A DNA stretch of 64,000 nucleotides from Streptomyces luteogriseus (GCF_014205055.1 NZ_JACHMS010000001.1:3286001-3350000), one strand, 5' to 3'; shown: positions 1 through 9,444, numbered from the stretch's first letter. The notes: a model not told the origin generated them from the sequence alone. Program-made: numbers and translations.

Positions 1-1
1 T

Positions 2-1114
2 CTGTGGGTCCTGATCGCGCTGGTCATGCTGGGCTTCGTGCTGCTCCCCTTCCTGCGGCGCAGGCGCGGCGGTGCGATAGGGCTGGTCTCCCCCGACCAC
101 CCGGACGCGGCGGACCCGGCGAACTACGGCTTCGTCCTGGAGGAGGAGCTCGACATCCGCATGCCCGGCCCCGACCAGGACCTGCTGGACGTCCTGGACG
201 TGGTGCAGCGCACGCAGGACTACCGCGCCGCGCAGCAGCTCCTCGCGGGCACGGAGACGGAGGGCGAGCGGCGCTGGCAGCGCGTGCAGGCCTTCGCGGG
301 CGCGGCCTCGCTGGAGCTCTCGCGGCGGCCCGGCGGGGTGAGCGAGGCGCCGGGCGGGCAGTGGCTGCGCGTGTGGCGGGCCGAGGCACCCAAGGACGCG
401 GGCGGTGCGGCGGTGCACGCCGAGTTCCTGGTGCAGCAGGCGTGGCGGACGGCGACGCCGGGCACGGACGAGTTCCGGATCATCATGGAGGAGGCGAGGA
501 CGGCGTGCGGTGACGCGGCGCTGCTCGCCCCCGGTGACCCGATCCCGTACATCGTGGAGCTGTCGGTGGCCCGCGGGCTCGGCTACTCCCAGAAGGACTT
601 CGAGCAGGTCTGGCTGAAGATCCTGGACCGCGCCCCGGCCCACATGGGCGCGCACCTGGCCGCGCTGCACTACTGGTGCGAGAAGTGGCACGGCTCCCGT
701 GCCGAGGCGTACGCGTTCGCCGAGGCCGCGGCGGCCCGCGCGCCCAAGGGCTCCCTCCTCTCGGCGATGCCCCTCTTCGCGGTCTTCGAGCACCTCCCCG
801 AGGTGACCCTGGTCGCGAACTTCTGGCAGAGCGAGGTCGTCACGAAGGCGGTGCACGGCGCGCTGCACGCGGTGCACTCGGCCCGTGCCGACGACCCGAT
901 GCTGGCGCATGTGCGGCACATGCTGGTCTTCTTCCTGGTCCGCGGCGAGCGCTGGTCGGAGGCCATGAACCAGCTGATACACATCGACGGCCACGTCGGC
1001 GCCCTGCCCTGGACCCTGTCGGCCGACCCGGCGGCGGAGTTCGCGGTGTACCGGGCGCTGGCGGTGGCGGGCTACGAGGCGAACGGCGGCAGCCCGGCGA
1101 GCCTGCCGCACTGA
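2..1114 (+). CDS. Hypothetical membrane-anchored protein, 5'-truncated by the window edge
   Basis: The open frame runs in from the window edge. The first visible residues ([17 protein letters not shown]) form a transmembrane helix followed by RRRR, so the internal ATG at 26 is probably not the start. The remaining roughly 350 residues look soluble and alpha-helical, with Ala/Leu-rich helix pairs that resemble TPR-like helical repeats. No catalytic motif is recognisable. The topology suggests a cytoplasmic domain tethered by one N-terminal helix. It ends about 100 bp before msrA on the same strand. I know of no function; it resembles conserved Streptomyces hypotheticals. Confidence 0.7.
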   Translation: MWVLIALVMLGFVLLPFLRRRRGGAIGLVSPDHPDAADPANYGFVLEEELDIRMPGPDQDLLDVLDVVQRTQDYRAAQQLLAGTETEGERRWQRVQAFAGAASLELSRRPGGVSEAPGGQWLRVWRAEAPKDAGGAAVHAEFLVQQAWRTATPGTDEFRIIMEEARTACGDAALLAPGDPIPYIVELSVARGLGYSQKDFEQVWLKILDRAPAHMGAHLAALHYWCEKWHGSRAEAYAFAEAAAARAPKGSLLSAMPLFAVFEHLPEVTLVANFWQSEVVTKAVHGALHAVHSARADDPMLAHVRHMLVFFLVRGERWSEAMNQLIHIDGHVGALPWTLSADPAAEFAVYRALAVAGYEANGGSPASLPH

Positions 1115-1214
1115 GCCACCGGGCCCGGAACCCGCCCGGGCCCTGCCCGCGAACCGCCGGAATTCCGGGTGGTCGCGGCGCGTTGTGGAGGGCGTCGCGC
1201 CGATTGGAGACCGC

Positions 1215-1883
1215 ATGTTCCTGCACAGCCGTACGCCTCAGCTGCCGACCGCCGAGCAGGCGCTGCCCGGGCGCCCGGAGCCGGCGTTCACGGTCCCCGA
1301 CCGCCACACCGTCCTCGGTACCCCGCTGCTCGGCCCGTACCCCGAGAACCTGGAGACCGCCGATTTCGGCCTGGGCTGCTTCTGGGGCGCCGAGCGGAAG
1401 TTCTGGCAGCTCCCTGCCGGTGTCTGGACGACCCTCGTCGGCTACCAGGGCGGTCACACCGAGAACCCCACGTACGAGGAGGTCTGCTCGGGGCTGACCG
1501 GCCACACCGAGGTCGTGCGGGTGGTCTTCGACCCGGAGCAGATCTCGTACGAGCGTCTCCTGAAGACGTTCTGGGAGTCCCACGACCCCACGCAGGGCTT
1601 CCGCCAGGGCAACGACGCGGGCACGCAGTACCGCTCGGCGATCTACACCCACACCCCCGCCCAGGAGGCCGCCGCCAAGTCCTCCCGCGAGGCGTACCAG
1701 AAGGTCCTGACGTCCTCCGGCTACGGCACCGTCACCACGGAGATCGTCACGGCCGAGGGCCGCCCCTTCTACCCTGCGGAGGGTTACCACCAGCAGTACC
1801 TGGACAAGAACCCCGCGGGCTACTGCGGCATCGGCGGGACGGGCGTGTCCTGCCCGGTCGGGGTGGGCAGGACCGGTGGCTGA
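1215..1883 (+). CDS. msrA: Peptide-methionine (S)-S-oxide reductase MsrA
   Basis: Reduces methionine-S-sulfoxide in proteins and free methionine during oxidative-stress repair in the cytoplasm. The active-site signature GCFWGAE carries the nucleophilic cysteine at about residue 55. Two C-terminal cysteines (about 204 and 213, in GYCGIGG and VSCPVG) fit the recycling disulfide relay. The 222-residue length with an N-terminal extension of about 45 residues is usual for actinobacterial MsrA. The ATG at 1215 is preceded by a purine-rich ribosome site (TTGGAGA) and preferred over upstream in-frame starts. Its 3' end overlaps the next gene by 8 bp, so the two are probably co-translated. Confidence 0.95.
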   Translation: MFLHSRTPQLPTAEQALPGRPEPAFTVPDRHTVLGTPLLGPYPENLETADFGLGCFWGAERKFWQLPAGVWTTLVGYQGGHTENPTYEEVCSGLTGHTEVVRVVFDPEQISYERLLKTFWESHDPTQGFRQGNDAGTQYRSAIYTHTPAQEAAAKSSREAYQKVLTSSGYGTVTTEIVTAEGRPFYPAEGYHQQYLDKNPAGYCGIGGTGVSCPVGVGRTGG

Positions 1884-2202
1884 CCCTGAGAGCTTCGGCG
1901 GGGGCTGGATCTTCGAGGAGGGTCTGCGGCCGTTCTGCGAGACCATCGCGGAGTTCTCGGGCTACGAGTTCGACGACTTGGACTGGCAGGCCGTCGGCAA
2001 CGCCCTGCCCCACACCGACGTCGAGAAGCCCGACGGCTGGTACGACTACCCGCTGTCGGGCCGGGTGCCGCTAACGCTGCTGGTCGCGGACGACCCCGGC
2101 TCGGCCGTGGTCTTCGTCCGGGTCACGGGCAACCCCGACGGCCGCACGCGGGCACAGATCGAAGCGGCCCTGCACATCTTCAGCATGTACACCGTGCGCT
2201 GA
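1876..2202 (+). CDS. Conserved hypothetical protein (108 aa)
   Basis: GTG start at 1876 lies inside the end of msrA (8-bp overlap), indicating translational coupling. The acidic, soluble 108-residue product begins MADPESFGG, has aromatic-rich motifs ([10 protein letters not shown]) and a central beta-rich stretch ([10 protein letters not shown]), and lacks a signal peptide or membrane helix. No domain is recognised. Coupling to msrA hints at a role linked to redox repair, but this is only inference from position. Confidence 0.75.
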   Translation: MADPESFGGGWIFEEGLRPFCETIAEFSGYEFDDLDWQAVGNALPHTDVEKPDGWYDYPLSGRVPLTLLVADDPGSAVVFVRVTGNPDGRTRAQIEAALHIFSMYTVR

Positions 2203-2262
2203 CGGTCCGTTCCCGAGGTACGGGGCTGCTGCGGGTGCCCGGTCAGCCCGTAGGGTGCCTGC

Positions 2263-3408
2263 GTGACTGCGCCTCTGAGTTCCGACAAATCCCGTGCCGC
2301 GCTGCGGATATCCGCGCGGGTTTCCGCCGAGTTGCTGCTGGTGTTCGCCATGTCCGCCGTGGCGTTGTGGTTGCTGGGCCGGATGTGGTCCGTGGTGTGG
2401 CCGCTGGTGGTCGGACTGCTGCTGACCACGCTGACCTGGCCCGCGGCCCGGTTCCTGCGCCGGCGCGGGTGGCCGCCCGCGCTGGCCGCGTCGGTCGTGA
2501 CCGTGCTGTTCCTGCTGATCGCCGTCGGAGTGGTGGCGCTGATCGCCGTGCCGGTGGCGTCCCAGTCCGGGGAGCTGACGGACGGTGTCGTGGAGGGCAT
2601 CCAGCGGCTGCGCGAGTGGGCCGCCGGGCCGCCCCTGAACATCGGGGACGCGCAGATCAACAAGGCCTTCGACAGCGCGGTCTCCCGCGCCCAGGAAGGC
2701 GTCGGCAGCATGGTGGGCGCTGTCGTCACGGGCGTGAGCACCGTGGTGAACGGCGTCGTCACCGCCGTCCTCGCGCTCTTCCTGATGTTCTTCTTCCTCA
2801 AGGACGGCCCGCGGTTCCTGCCGTGGCTGTCCCGTCAGCTGCCCGGCCGGCTCGCCACCGACGTCCCGGCCGTGTTCGACCGCGGCTGGGCCACCCTGGG
2901 CGCCTTCGTACGGTCCCAGGCGGCCGTGGGTCTGCTCGACGCCGTCCTGATCGGCCTGGGGCTGTGGATCCTGGGTGTCCCGCTGGTGCTGCCGCTGGCG
3001 GTGCTGACCTTCGTCTCGGCGTTCGTGCCGATCATCGGCGCCCTGTTCGCCGGCTTCGTCGCGGTGCTCATCGCGCTCGTGTCCAACGGTCTGACGGACG
3101 CGCTGATCGTGCTGGTCATCATCGTCGTGGTGCAGCAGCTCGAGGGGAACGTCTTCCAGCCCATGATCCAGAGCCGGGGGCTCGGCCTGCACGCGGCCGT
3201 GGTGCTGCTCGCGGTGACCCTGGGCGGCAGCCTGGCCGGCATCGTGGGCAGCCTGCTCGCCGTGCCCGTGGCCGCGCTGATCGCCGTGGTCTGGAACTAC
3301 GTGCGTGAACAGCTCGTCGATCGGGCGGGCGAAGCGGGGACCGACGAGGCGACCGCCGGCGGGCCGGGGACCGACGAGCCGGACTCCGGAGCCGCCGTCC
3401 CGTCGTAG
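2263..3408 (+). CDS. AI-2E family (PerM/UPF0118) membrane transporter
   Basis: A 381-residue integral membrane protein with about eight hydrophobic segments: a pair near residues 25-55, one near 75-95, a hydrophilic loop, then a cluster from about 150 to 350. The DGPRFLPWL-type loop after a hydrophobic helix and the C-terminal QQLEGNVFQPMIQSR stretch are characteristic of this family, whose members export small molecules or move cations; the substrate here is unknown. Start is GTG at 2263. The tail after residue 355 is hydrophilic and Gly/Asp/Glu-rich. A terminator-like hairpin follows at 3452-3474, so it appears monocistronic. Confidence 0.88.
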   Translation: MTAPLSSDKSRAALRISARVSAELLLVFAMSAVALWLLGRMWSVVWPLVVGLLLTTLTWPAARFLRRRGWPPALAASVVTVLFLLIAVGVVALIAVPVASQSGELTDGVVEGIQRLREWAAGPPLNIGDAQINKAFDSAVSRAQEGVGSMVGAVVTGVSTVVNGVVTAVLALFLMFFFLKDGPRFLPWLSRQLPGRLATDVPAVFDRGWATLGAFVRSQAAVGLLDAVLIGLGLWILGVPLVLPLAVLTFVSAFVPIIGALFAGFVAVLIALVSNGLTDALIVLVIIVVVQQLEGNVFQPMIQSRGLGLHAAVVLLAVTLGGSLAGIVGSLLAVPVAALIAVVWNYVREQLVDRAGEAGTDEATAGGPGTDEPDSGAAVPS

Positions 3409-3451
3409 CGGCACCGCCGCAGGGCTTCGCGGGCGGCATCGACGCGCGAAC

Positions 3452-3474
3452 GGCCCCGCTCAGGTCGCGGGGCC
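3452..3474 (+). terminator. Hairpin terminator after the AI-2E transporter gene
   Basis: Perfect 8-bp stem GGCCCCGC/GCGGGGCC with a 7-nt loop, 43 bp downstream of the transporter stop and 42 bp upstream of the next start. No long T-run follows, as is usual in Streptomyces. Confidence 0.7.
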
Positions 3475-3516
3475 TCTCCTCGCTTGCGAGTCTGCAGGCG
3501 GAAGGAGCGCCGCTAC

Positions 3517-4212
3517 ATGAACTCTGTCACCGCGTCACCCGTGCGCCTGGAGGCGTCCGTCGATCCCCGCCTGTCCCGCTGGATGTGGCTGGTGAAGTGG
3601 CTGCTGGCCATCCCGCACTACATCGTGCTGGTGTTCTTGTGGATCGGATTCGTCGTCGTCACCGTGATCGCCTTCTTCGCGATCCTGTTCACCGCCCGGT
3701 ACCCGCGGTCCCTCTTCGACTACAACGTCGGCGTGCTGCGCTGGAACTGGCGGGTCAGCTACTACGCGCACACCGCCCTCGGCACCGACCGGTACCCGCC
3801 GTTCACCCTCGCCGACGTGCCCGACTACCCGGCGCACTTCGACGTCGTCTATCCCGAGAGGCTGTCCCGCGGACTGGTGCTGGTGAAATGGTGGCTGCTG
3901 GCGATCCCGCAGTACATCGTGGTCGCGATGTTCATCGGGAGCGGCTGGGGCAGTGGGGACGACTGGCCCGGCGGCGGGCTGATGCCGTTCCTCTCCCTGG
4001 TGGCCGTGGTCATCCTGCTCTTCACGGCCCGCTACCCGCGGCACCTCTTCGACTTCCTGATCGGCCTCGCCCGCTGGGCGGCCCGGGTGACGGCCTACTC
4101 CGCGCTGCTGACAGACCAGTACCCGCCGTTCCGGCTGGACCAGGGCGGGCAGGAGCCCCCGTCGGCGTCGCCCCCGGCATCGCCCCCGGTCTCCCCGCTG
4201 ACCAAGCCCTGA
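3517..4212 (+). CDS. DUF4389 domain-containing membrane protein (two tandem copies)
   Basis: Membrane protein of 231 residues built from two internal repeats. Each repeat has a hydrophobic helix following a KW.LAIP[HQ]YIV motif, then an FTARYPR segment, and ends in TD[RQ]YPPF. Function of DUF4389 proteins is not established. The ATG at 3517 has a clear ribosome site (GGAAGGAG at 3499-3506); an upstream in-frame TTG at 3484 has none. The C-terminus is a Pro/Ser-rich tail of about 25 residues. It stands between two terminator-separated neighbours and is probably transcribed alone. Confidence 0.88.
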   Translation: MNSVTASPVRLEASVDPRLSRWMWLVKWLLAIPHYIVLVFLWIGFVVVTVIAFFAILFTARYPRSLFDYNVGVLRWNWRVSYYAHTALGTDRYPPFTLADVPDYPAHFDVVYPERLSRGLVLVKWWLLAIPQYIVVAMFIGSGWGSGDDWPGGGLMPFLSLVAVVILLFTARYPRHLFDFLIGLARWAARVTAYSALLTDQYPPFRLDQGGQEPPSASPPASPPVSPLTKP

Positions 4213-4299
4213 CCGGACCAAGACCCGCCTTTGGCCTTGTCACCGCAAGAGCGCGCAATCCGCAGCGGAAGCGTTTCCTCCCGCCCTACGCTCCCTCGC

Positions 4300-5307
4300 A
4301 TGGTTCTCAGACGAGCGTTACAGCTGATCATGGTCATCGCTCTGGCCCTCGCGGGGGCGGTCCAGGGCGGAGTGAGCACGGCACGGGCGGAGGGGAACGG
4401 GACGTCGACCGGGCGGCAACTGCTGTTCTACAACCACGCCTACGGTGTGCTCGACCGGGCGACCGCGGACGCCATCGAGCACTCCCCGTATCTGCGGGAC
4501 TTCGCCGACTTCCAGGTCCGCACCACCACCGGTTCCGGCGGGCAGACCTGGACCGGCCGCTATCTGATGGGGCGCGAGACCTACTTCGAGCTGTTCGGGG
4601 TGGGTGACGTGCCCGGCAAGGACGGCACCCTCGGCTCCACCGGCCTGGGCGTGTCCACCGAGCGCGCCGGTGACCTGCCCACGGTGATCGAGCGGCTGCG
4701 CAAGGCCGGGATCAGCGACGCGGTCGAGTTCCGGCAGACCCGCGACTTCGGCGACGGCGTCCCCGTGCCCTGGTTCGACGCGGTCTTCACCACCGGCGAG
4801 TACGACCTCTTCGGCGCCTGGGGGATGGAGTACCGGCCGGAGTACTTCGCCGACCCGCGCGGCAATACCGAGCCCGCCTCCCACCCCGGTGACGTGGGCC
4901 GGGAGCGCTACCTGCCCGACGCCTACCGCGACCACCTGATGCGGGACGTGACCGGCATCCGGCTCGCGGTGACCGCACGGGACCTCGCCAACACGCTGCC
5001 GCTGCTGAAGGCCGGCGGTTTCGCGGTCCGGTCCCTGCCGGGCGGGGGCGCCGTCGCGAAGGGCGGCGGCACGACGATCCGGTTCGACTCCGTGCCCCTG
5101 GACCAGGTGGGTCTCCGGCAGATCGAGATGTCGCTGAACCACCCGGTGTCGTACCGGCACGTGGAGCGGATCGGCCACTCTGCCCTGGTGGTCGGCCCGG
5201 GGTCCCGCGCGGTGTGGACCTTCGAGGAGCAGGACCGGCCGAGCGCCGGGCAGGACCAGGCACGCTCGAACGCCGGTCAGGCCCAGGACCGGCCGAGCGC
5301 CTTCTAG
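4300..5307 (+). CDS. Secreted DUF5829 family protein
   Basis: A 335-residue protein with a Sec-type signal peptide: Arg-containing n-region, hydrophobic core (LIMVIALALAGAVQGG) and Ala-x-Ala cleavage near ARA-EG. The mature part matches the actinobacterial DUF5829 pattern (LLFYNHAYGVLD near the start, GTLGSTGLGVSTERAG in the middle, HPVSYRHVERIGHSAL near the end). The biochemical role is unknown. Start chosen at 4300 rather than the earlier ATG at 4231 because only this gives a proper signal peptide. The last 25 residues are a Gln/Ala/Ser repeat in which QDRPSA occurs twice, probably a disordered tail. It is convergent with the next gene, 9 bp apart. Confidence 0.85.
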   Translation: MVLRRALQLIMVIALALAGAVQGGVSTARAEGNGTSTGRQLLFYNHAYGVLDRATADAIEHSPYLRDFADFQVRTTTGSGGQTWTGRYLMGRETYFELFGVGDVPGKDGTLGSTGLGVSTERAGDLPTVIERLRKAGISDAVEFRQTRDFGDGVPVPWFDAVFTTGEYDLFGAWGMEYRPEYFADPRGNTEPASHPGDVGRERYLPDAYRDHLMRDVTGIRLAVTARDLANTLPLLKAGGFAVRSLPGGGAVAKGGGTTIRFDSVPLDQVGLRQIEMSLNHPVSYRHVERIGHSALVVGPGSRAVWTFEEQDRPSAGQDQARSNAGQAQDRPSAF

Positions 5308-5316
5308 GACGGAGGC

Positions 5317-6078
5317 TCAGCCCAGCCTCTCCGCCAGGAACTCCTCCCAGGTCCGCTTCCCCGCCTCCGCCCCCGCCGGCGCCAGGTTCGCCCCCGCCCG
5401 GTACGCCCGCCCCGCCTTCCCGGGGATGCGCACCGGCAACATGGGGCGGCGCCTGCCGGTCCGGCGGAGGTAGGGGCGGGCCAGGGCGGCGAGGTCGTAG
5501 AGGTGCGGTCCGGCCAGGTCCGGGACCAGGCCGGACGGGGTACCGAGGGTCAGTTCCACGAGGCGGGCGGCGACCTCGCGCGCGTCGACCGGCTGGAGCC
5601 GCATGCCGCCCGGGACCGGGAACACCGGCAGCTTCGCCATCTTCTCGACCATGGTCAGCACGAGGTCGTGGAACTGGGCCGCGCGCAGGATCGTCCACGG
5701 GATGCCTGAGTCGGCGACGGCACGCTCCGACTCCAGTTTCGTCCGCATCCAGGCCAGCGGGACCCGGTCCGCGCCGATGACCGAGACGTGGACCAGGTGC
5801 CGTACGCCGGCCCCGGACGCGGCGCGGACCAGGGCGCGGGTCGCCCGGTCGTCACCCTTGGGGCCGCCCGCCAGGTGCAGCACGGTCTCCACCCCGTCGA
5901 CGGCGGCCTCGACGCCCTCGTCCTTCAGCAGGTCGCCGGTGACGTGGTCGATGCCGTCCGTGGCGGGGCGGGTGTGCCGGGTGAGGATCCGCACGTCGTG
6001 GCCGGACGCGCGCAGGAGCGGGACGACGTGGGCGCCGAGGGTGCCCGTGCCGCCGGTGACCAGGATCGGTGCTGTCAT
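5317..6078 (-). CDS. NAD(P)-binding NmrA/SDR-like oxidoreductase
   Basis: Atypical extended short-chain dehydrogenase of 253 residues. The N-terminal Rossmann motif TGGTGTLGAHV binds the dinucleotide. The following segments (VTGDLL, VLHLAGG, HVSVIGAD) are typical of NmrA/YwnB-type proteins, which lack a full Ser-Tyr-Lys triad and act as redox sensors or reductases. Substrate unknown. It reads away from a VOC gene on the same strand, with about 90 bp between them, so co-transcription is possible. Confidence 0.85.
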   Translation of the reverse strand: MTAPILVTGGTGTLGAHVVPLLRASGHDVRILTRHTRPATDGIDHVTGDLLKDEGVEAAVDGVETVLHLAGGPKGDDRATRALVRAASGAGVRHLVHVSVIGADRVPLAWMRTKLESERAVADSGIPWTILRAAQFHDLVLTMVEKMAKLPVFPVPGGMRLQPVDAREVAARLVELTLGTPSGLVPDLAGPHLYDLAALARPYLRRTGRRRPMLPVRIPGKAGRAYRAGANLAPAGAEAGKRTWEEFLAERLG

Positions 6079-6170
6079 GACTGCTCCCCAGCTCTTTCAT
6101 CGGGTGATGTCGCCTTCGCCGGTATGACGCGCGGCCGCCACCGGATGTGACGAGCAGGGGAGCGGACGGC

Positions 6171-6554
6171 TCAGCCGCCGCTGCCGTAGGGCCTCGTGAT
6201 GATCTCCAGGCGGTGGCCGTCGGGGTCGTCGAAGTAGGCCCCCCGGCCGCCGTCGTTGTGGTTGATCTCGCCGGGGCGGCTGTGGAACGGGTCCGCCCAG
6301 TAGGTCAGGCCGGCCTGCCGGATACGGTCGAAGATCTCGTCGAACTCGTCCTCCGAGACGAGGAAGGCGTAGTGCTGCGGCGTGATGGCGCCGGGGCTGT
6401 CCATGAAGTCCAGCGTCACGCCGTTGGAGATCTCGACCGGGAGGAACGGACCGTAGGGCGGGCTCACGTCGAGCCCCAGGAGGTCGGCGAGGAACCGGGC
6501 CGAGGCGCGTTTGTCGTGGGCGACGACGATGGTGTGGTTGAGCTGCACGGTCAT
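6171..6554 (-). CDS. VOC (glyoxalase/bleomycin-resistance) fold protein
   Basis: A 127-residue single-module vicinal-oxygen-chelate protein. The beta-alpha-beta-beta-beta repeats are visible as NHTIVVAHD followed by an ARFLADLLGLD helix in the first half and HYAFLVSED followed by FDDPDGHRLEII in the second. The C-terminal DPDGHRLEI motif with its metal-binding glutamate is diagnostic. These proteins dimerise and bind a metal for isomerase, dioxygenase or sequestration roles; the substrate cannot be told. The ATG at 6554 has a GGGGAGG ribosome site and is preferred over an upstream ATG at 6599. Confidence 0.88.
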   Translation of the reverse strand: MTVQLNHTIVVAHDKRASARFLADLLGLDVSPPYGPFLPVEISNGVTLDFMDSPGAITPQHYAFLVSEDEFDEIFDRIRQAGLTYWADPFHSRPGEINHNDGGRGAYFDDPDGHRLEIITRPYGSGG

Positions 6555-6645
6555 GGCGGCCTCCCCTGGCGTACGTGGCGGCGGACCCCTCTGGTGCACT
6601 CCCCCACGTGTACCCCGCGCGCACCCCGTCGTGCATCACGAACGA

Positions 6646-6690
6646 ACAGCCCTGAGGGCCCCGGCGCGCGGCCGGGGCCCTCAGGGCTGT
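6646..6690 (-). terminator. Perfect 20-bp hairpin terminator of the alcohol dehydrogenase gene
   Basis: Two perfectly complementary 20-nt arms (6646-6665 and 6671-6690) around a 5-nt loop, 18 bp beyond the stop codon of the minus-strand dehydrogenase gene. It also insulates the VOC gene from read-through. Confidence 0.9.
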
Positions 6691-6708
6691 CTCACTTGGG
6701 GGGTGGGG

Positions 6709-7749
6709 TCAGATCGTCGCCGTGTCGATCACGAACCGGTAGCGCACGTCGCTGGCCTGGACCCGCTCGTACGCCTCGTTGATCTGGTCGCCGCGGATCA
6801 GCTCGATCTCGGCGCCGAGGCCGTGCTCGGCGCAGAAGTCCAGCATCTCCTGGGTCTCCGCGATGCCGCCGATCATGGAACCGGCGAGGGTCTTGCCGCC
6901 ACCGATCACCGAGAAGAGGTTGAGGGAGACGGGCTCCTCGGGGGCGCCGACGTTGGCCAGCGTGCCCTCGGTCTTCAGCAGCGACAGGTAGGCGTTGAAG
7001 TCCAGCGGGGCGGACACCGTGGACACGATCAGGTCGAACGTGCCGGCCAGCTCCTCGAAGGTCTTCGGGTCGCTGGTGGCGTAGTAGTGGTCCGCGCCCA
7101 GCCGCAGGCCGTCCTCCTGCTTGCGCAGGGACTGCGACAGCACGGTCACCTCGGCGCCGAGGGCGTGGGCGATCTTGACGCCCATGTGGCCGAGGCCGCC
7201 CAGGCCGACGACCGCGACCTTCTTGCCGGGGCCGGCGCCGAAGCGGCGCAGCGGGGAGTAGAGGGTGATGCCGGCACACAGCAGCGGTGCGGCGACGTCG
7301 AGCGACAGGCCGTCGGGGATGCGGACGACGAAGTTCTCGTCGACGACGACGTTCTCCGAGTAGCCGCCGTAGGTGGGCTCGCCGTCCTTGCCGATGCCGT
7401 TGTACGTCGGGACGTTGCCCTGGACGCAGTACTGCTCACGGCCGGCCTTGCAGTTCTCGCACTCGCGGCAGGAGTCGACCATGCAGCCGACGCCCACGCG
7501 GTCGCCGACGGCGAACTTCGTGACGCCCGGGCCGACCGCGGAGACGACACCGGCTATCTCATGGCCGGGGACCATCGGGAAGATCGCCTCGCCCCAGCCC
7601 TCCTGGGCCTGGTGGATGTCGGAGTGGCAGATGCCGGCGAACTTGATGTCGATCAGGACGTCGAACTCGCGGACCTCGCGGCGCTCGATGGTGGTGCGCT
7701 CCAGCGGAGCCTTGGGAGCGGGAGCGGCGTACGCAGCAACAGTGGTCAT
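6709..7749 (-). CDS. Zinc-dependent NAD(P) alcohol dehydrogenase (YahK/cinnamyl type)
   Basis: Medium-chain dehydrogenase of 346 residues that interconverts alcohols and aldehydes. Catalytic-zinc ligands are visible in GICHSDIH (Cys) and PGHEIAG (His-Glu). The structural zinc lobe has the four-cysteine run [15 protein letters not shown]. The nucleotide fold has [10 protein letters not shown]. This pattern fits broad-range aldehyde reductases such as YahK or mycobacterial AdhC. The ATG at 7749 has an AGGAG site; longer frames toward 7869 run into the regulatory region. It is divergent from an XRE regulator with a palindromic operator between them, so it is probably that regulator's target. Confidence 0.93.
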   Translation of the reverse strand: MTTVAAYAAPAPKAPLERTTIERREVREFDVLIDIKFAGICHSDIHQAQEGWGEAIFPMVPGHEIAGVVSAVGPGVTKFAVGDRVGVGCMVDSCRECENCKAGREQYCVQGNVPTYNGIGKDGEPTYGGYSENVVVDENFVVRIPDGLSLDVAAPLLCAGITLYSPLRRFGAGPGKKVAVVGLGGLGHMGVKIAHALGAEVTVLSQSLRKQEDGLRLGADHYYATSDPKTFEELAGTFDLIVSTVSAPLDFNAYLSLLKTEGTLANVGAPEEPVSLNLFSVIGGGKTLAGSMIGGIAETQEMLDFCAEHGLGAEIELIRGDQINEAYERVQASDVRYRFVIDTATI

Positions 7750-7861
7750 GCCGGGGGTTCTCCTAGCGGGGTTCTGTGCCCGGCTGCCTTCTGGATCTTC
7801 TGACCGGGCACGATCACCAGCCTGCCGGATCCGTGCGTACTCACCCAGACCACGGTTTTGC

Positions 7862-7880
7862 GTACGCACACGGTGCGTAC
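7862..7880. promoter_or_regulatory. Operator-like palindrome between adh and the XRE regulator
   Basis: Perfect inverted repeat GTACGCAC-ACG-GTGCGTAC. A further half-site GTGCGTAC lies at 7833-7840, and the palindrome TGCGTACGCA (7859-7868) overlaps its left arm. The cluster sits 84-117 bp upstream of the dehydrogenase start and 50 bp upstream of the regulator start, in the correct place for divergent control by the XRE protein. Confidence 0.7.
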
Positions 7881-7929
7881 CACTGGCGGGGTCAGGCTCG
7901 TGTGCCTACGACCAGGAATACTGGACGGC

Positions 7930-8844
7930 ATGGACGAACAGCCCGAACCCGCACAGACGGCCGGTGGCGGCCTGGACCGGCGCGCCGAGCTCAGTGAGTT
8001 CCTGCGCACCCGGCGGGCCCGGCTGAAGCCCGAGGACGTGGGGCTGCCCGACTTCGGGCGGCGGCGGGTGCCCGGGCTGCGCCGCGAGGAGCTGGCGCAG
8101 CTGGCCGGGGTGTCCGTGGCGTACTACACGCGGCTGGAGCAGGGCAACGGCCGCAACGTCTCCGCGGAGGTGCTGGACGCGATCGCGCGCGCCCTGCGGC
8201 TGAGCGACGCCGAGCACGCGCACCTGATGCACCTGGCGAAGCCGAAGCAGAACAAGAAGAAGCCGGTGGCGCGCAGCCAGCAGGTTCGGCCGGCGCTGCG
8301 GCATCTGCTGGACTCCATCGAGTCCGTCCCGGCGTACGTCGTCGGGCGCCGCTCGGACATCCTGGCCTGGAACCGGATGGCGTCGGCCCTCTTCGGCGAC
8401 TGGGCGGAGGTGCCGGCCCAGGAGCGGAACTGGGCGCGGCTGGTGTTTCTGCGGCCCGAGTACCGCGAGCTGTTCGTCGAGTGGGACCAGAAGGCGTCCG
8501 ACATCGTCGGCTACCTGCGCATGGACGCGGGCTGCCACCCGGACGACCCGCGGCTGTCCGCCCTGGTGGGCGAGCTGTCGGTGAAGAGCGAGGAGTTCCG
8601 CCGCCTCTGGGCCGCCCACGACGTCAAGGAGAAGAGCTACGGCGTCAAGCGCATGCGCCACCCGCTGGTCGGCGACCTGACCCTGTCCTTCGAGACGTTC
8701 CGCCTGGTCGACGACGGCGAGCAGTCCCTGATCACCTACCACGCGGAACCGGACAGCCCGTCGGCGGAGGCCCTGCGCCTGCTGGCCAGCTGGGGAGCGG
8801 ACGCGACCCGCTCGGGCACCAGGGCTTCGACGCCGTCGGAGTGA
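7930..8844 (+). CDS. XRE-family regulator with MmyB-like ligand-binding domain
   Basis: A 304-residue transcription factor. The N-terminal Cro/C1 helix-turn-helix lies around residues 30-80 (VPGLRREELAQLAGVS then YYTRLEQGNGRNVS). Residues of about 110-290 form the MmyB ligand-binding domain, a PAS-like fold that in known members binds fatty acids (LDSIESVPAYVVGRR, LAWN, ARLVFL). Such regulators usually control an adjacent divergent oxidoreductase, exactly the arrangement here. The ATG at 7930 follows the operator cluster; the upstream start at 7858 would lie within it. Confidence 0.93.
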   Translation: MDEQPEPAQTAGGGLDRRAELSEFLRTRRARLKPEDVGLPDFGRRRVPGLRREELAQLAGVSVAYYTRLEQGNGRNVSAEVLDAIARALRLSDAEHAHLMHLAKPKQNKKKPVARSQQVRPALRHLLDSIESVPAYVVGRRSDILAWNRMASALFGDWAEVPAQERNWARLVFLRPEYRELFVEWDQKASDIVGYLRMDAGCHPDDPRLSALVGELSVKSEEFRRLWAAHDVKEKSYGVKRMRHPLVGDLTLSFETFRLVDDGEQSLITYHAEPDSPSAEALRLLASWGADATRSGTRASTPSE

Positions 8845-8877
8845 GAGGCCCCCGTGCCTTCCCACCGTCGCCCCGCC

Positions 8878-9390
8878 TCAGTCCACGACGCCCAGGTCCT
8901 CCCGCATCAGCCTCCGCATCGCGGACAGCCGTGGTTCGGCCTCCTTCAGGTCGACCAGGGCGCCCTCCGCGCTCTCGCCCTCCCGGGCCACGCCGCGGTC
9001 GAGTCGCTTGACCGCCGCGTCGATGCCCGCGAGGACCTCGTTGACGGACCGCGAGGCGTCGAGGATGCGCTCCGGCACGATCATCTGGGCCTGCGCGTAC
9101 CGGTCCCGGTAGTCGCGCCGCGTCTCTTCGAGCTGGTCGCGCTCGGCGTCGCCGTAGACCCCGTCGCGCAGGCGGTGCAGGGCGTCCTTCAGGAGGGTGT
9201 GGAACTGGCGTGAGGCCCTGTTCATGGCCGTGTACGCGTCCCTGCGCTCCTCGAACCGCCGTCGCTGCTCCTCGGCCCGGGTCTCCTCGTCCCGCTGCCG
9301 TGCGGAGAGCCGCTGGCCGAGCACCGGCGCGAAGAGTGTGCCGAGGACGCCCACGACGGCGGTGATCATGGCGGTCACGGCGGCGGTCAT
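8878..9390 (-). CDS. Hypothetical membrane-anchored coiled-coil protein
   Basis: A 170-residue protein with one N-terminal hydrophobic helix (VTAMITAVVGVLGTLFAPVLG), then about 120 residues of Arg/Glu-rich heptad-like sequence predicted as coiled coil (RDEETRAEEQRRRFEERRDA). No enzymatic motif. The helix would place the coiled coil in the cytoplasm. Such proteins are frequent single genes in Streptomyces and have no assigned role. Confidence 0.75.
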   Translation of the reverse strand: MTAAVTAMITAVVGVLGTLFAPVLGQRLSARQRDEETRAEEQRRRFEERRDAYTAMNRASRQFHTLLKDALHRLRDGVYGDAERDQLEETRRDYRDRYAQAQMIVPERILDASRSVNEVLAGIDAAVKRLDRGVAREGESAEGALVDLKEAEPRLSAMRRLMREDLGVVD

Positions 9391-9414
9391 GCGAGGACCC
9401 TACTGACGCGGCAG

Positions 9415-9444
9415 GCCCGCCGGAAGCCGAGGCTTCCGACGGGC
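9415..9444 (-). terminator. Hairpin terminator of the subtilase gene
   Basis: Two 14-nt arms (9415-9428 and 9431-9444) pair with a single C/A mismatch, closing on a minimal loop, 24 bp downstream of the subtilase stop codon. Confidence 0.75.
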
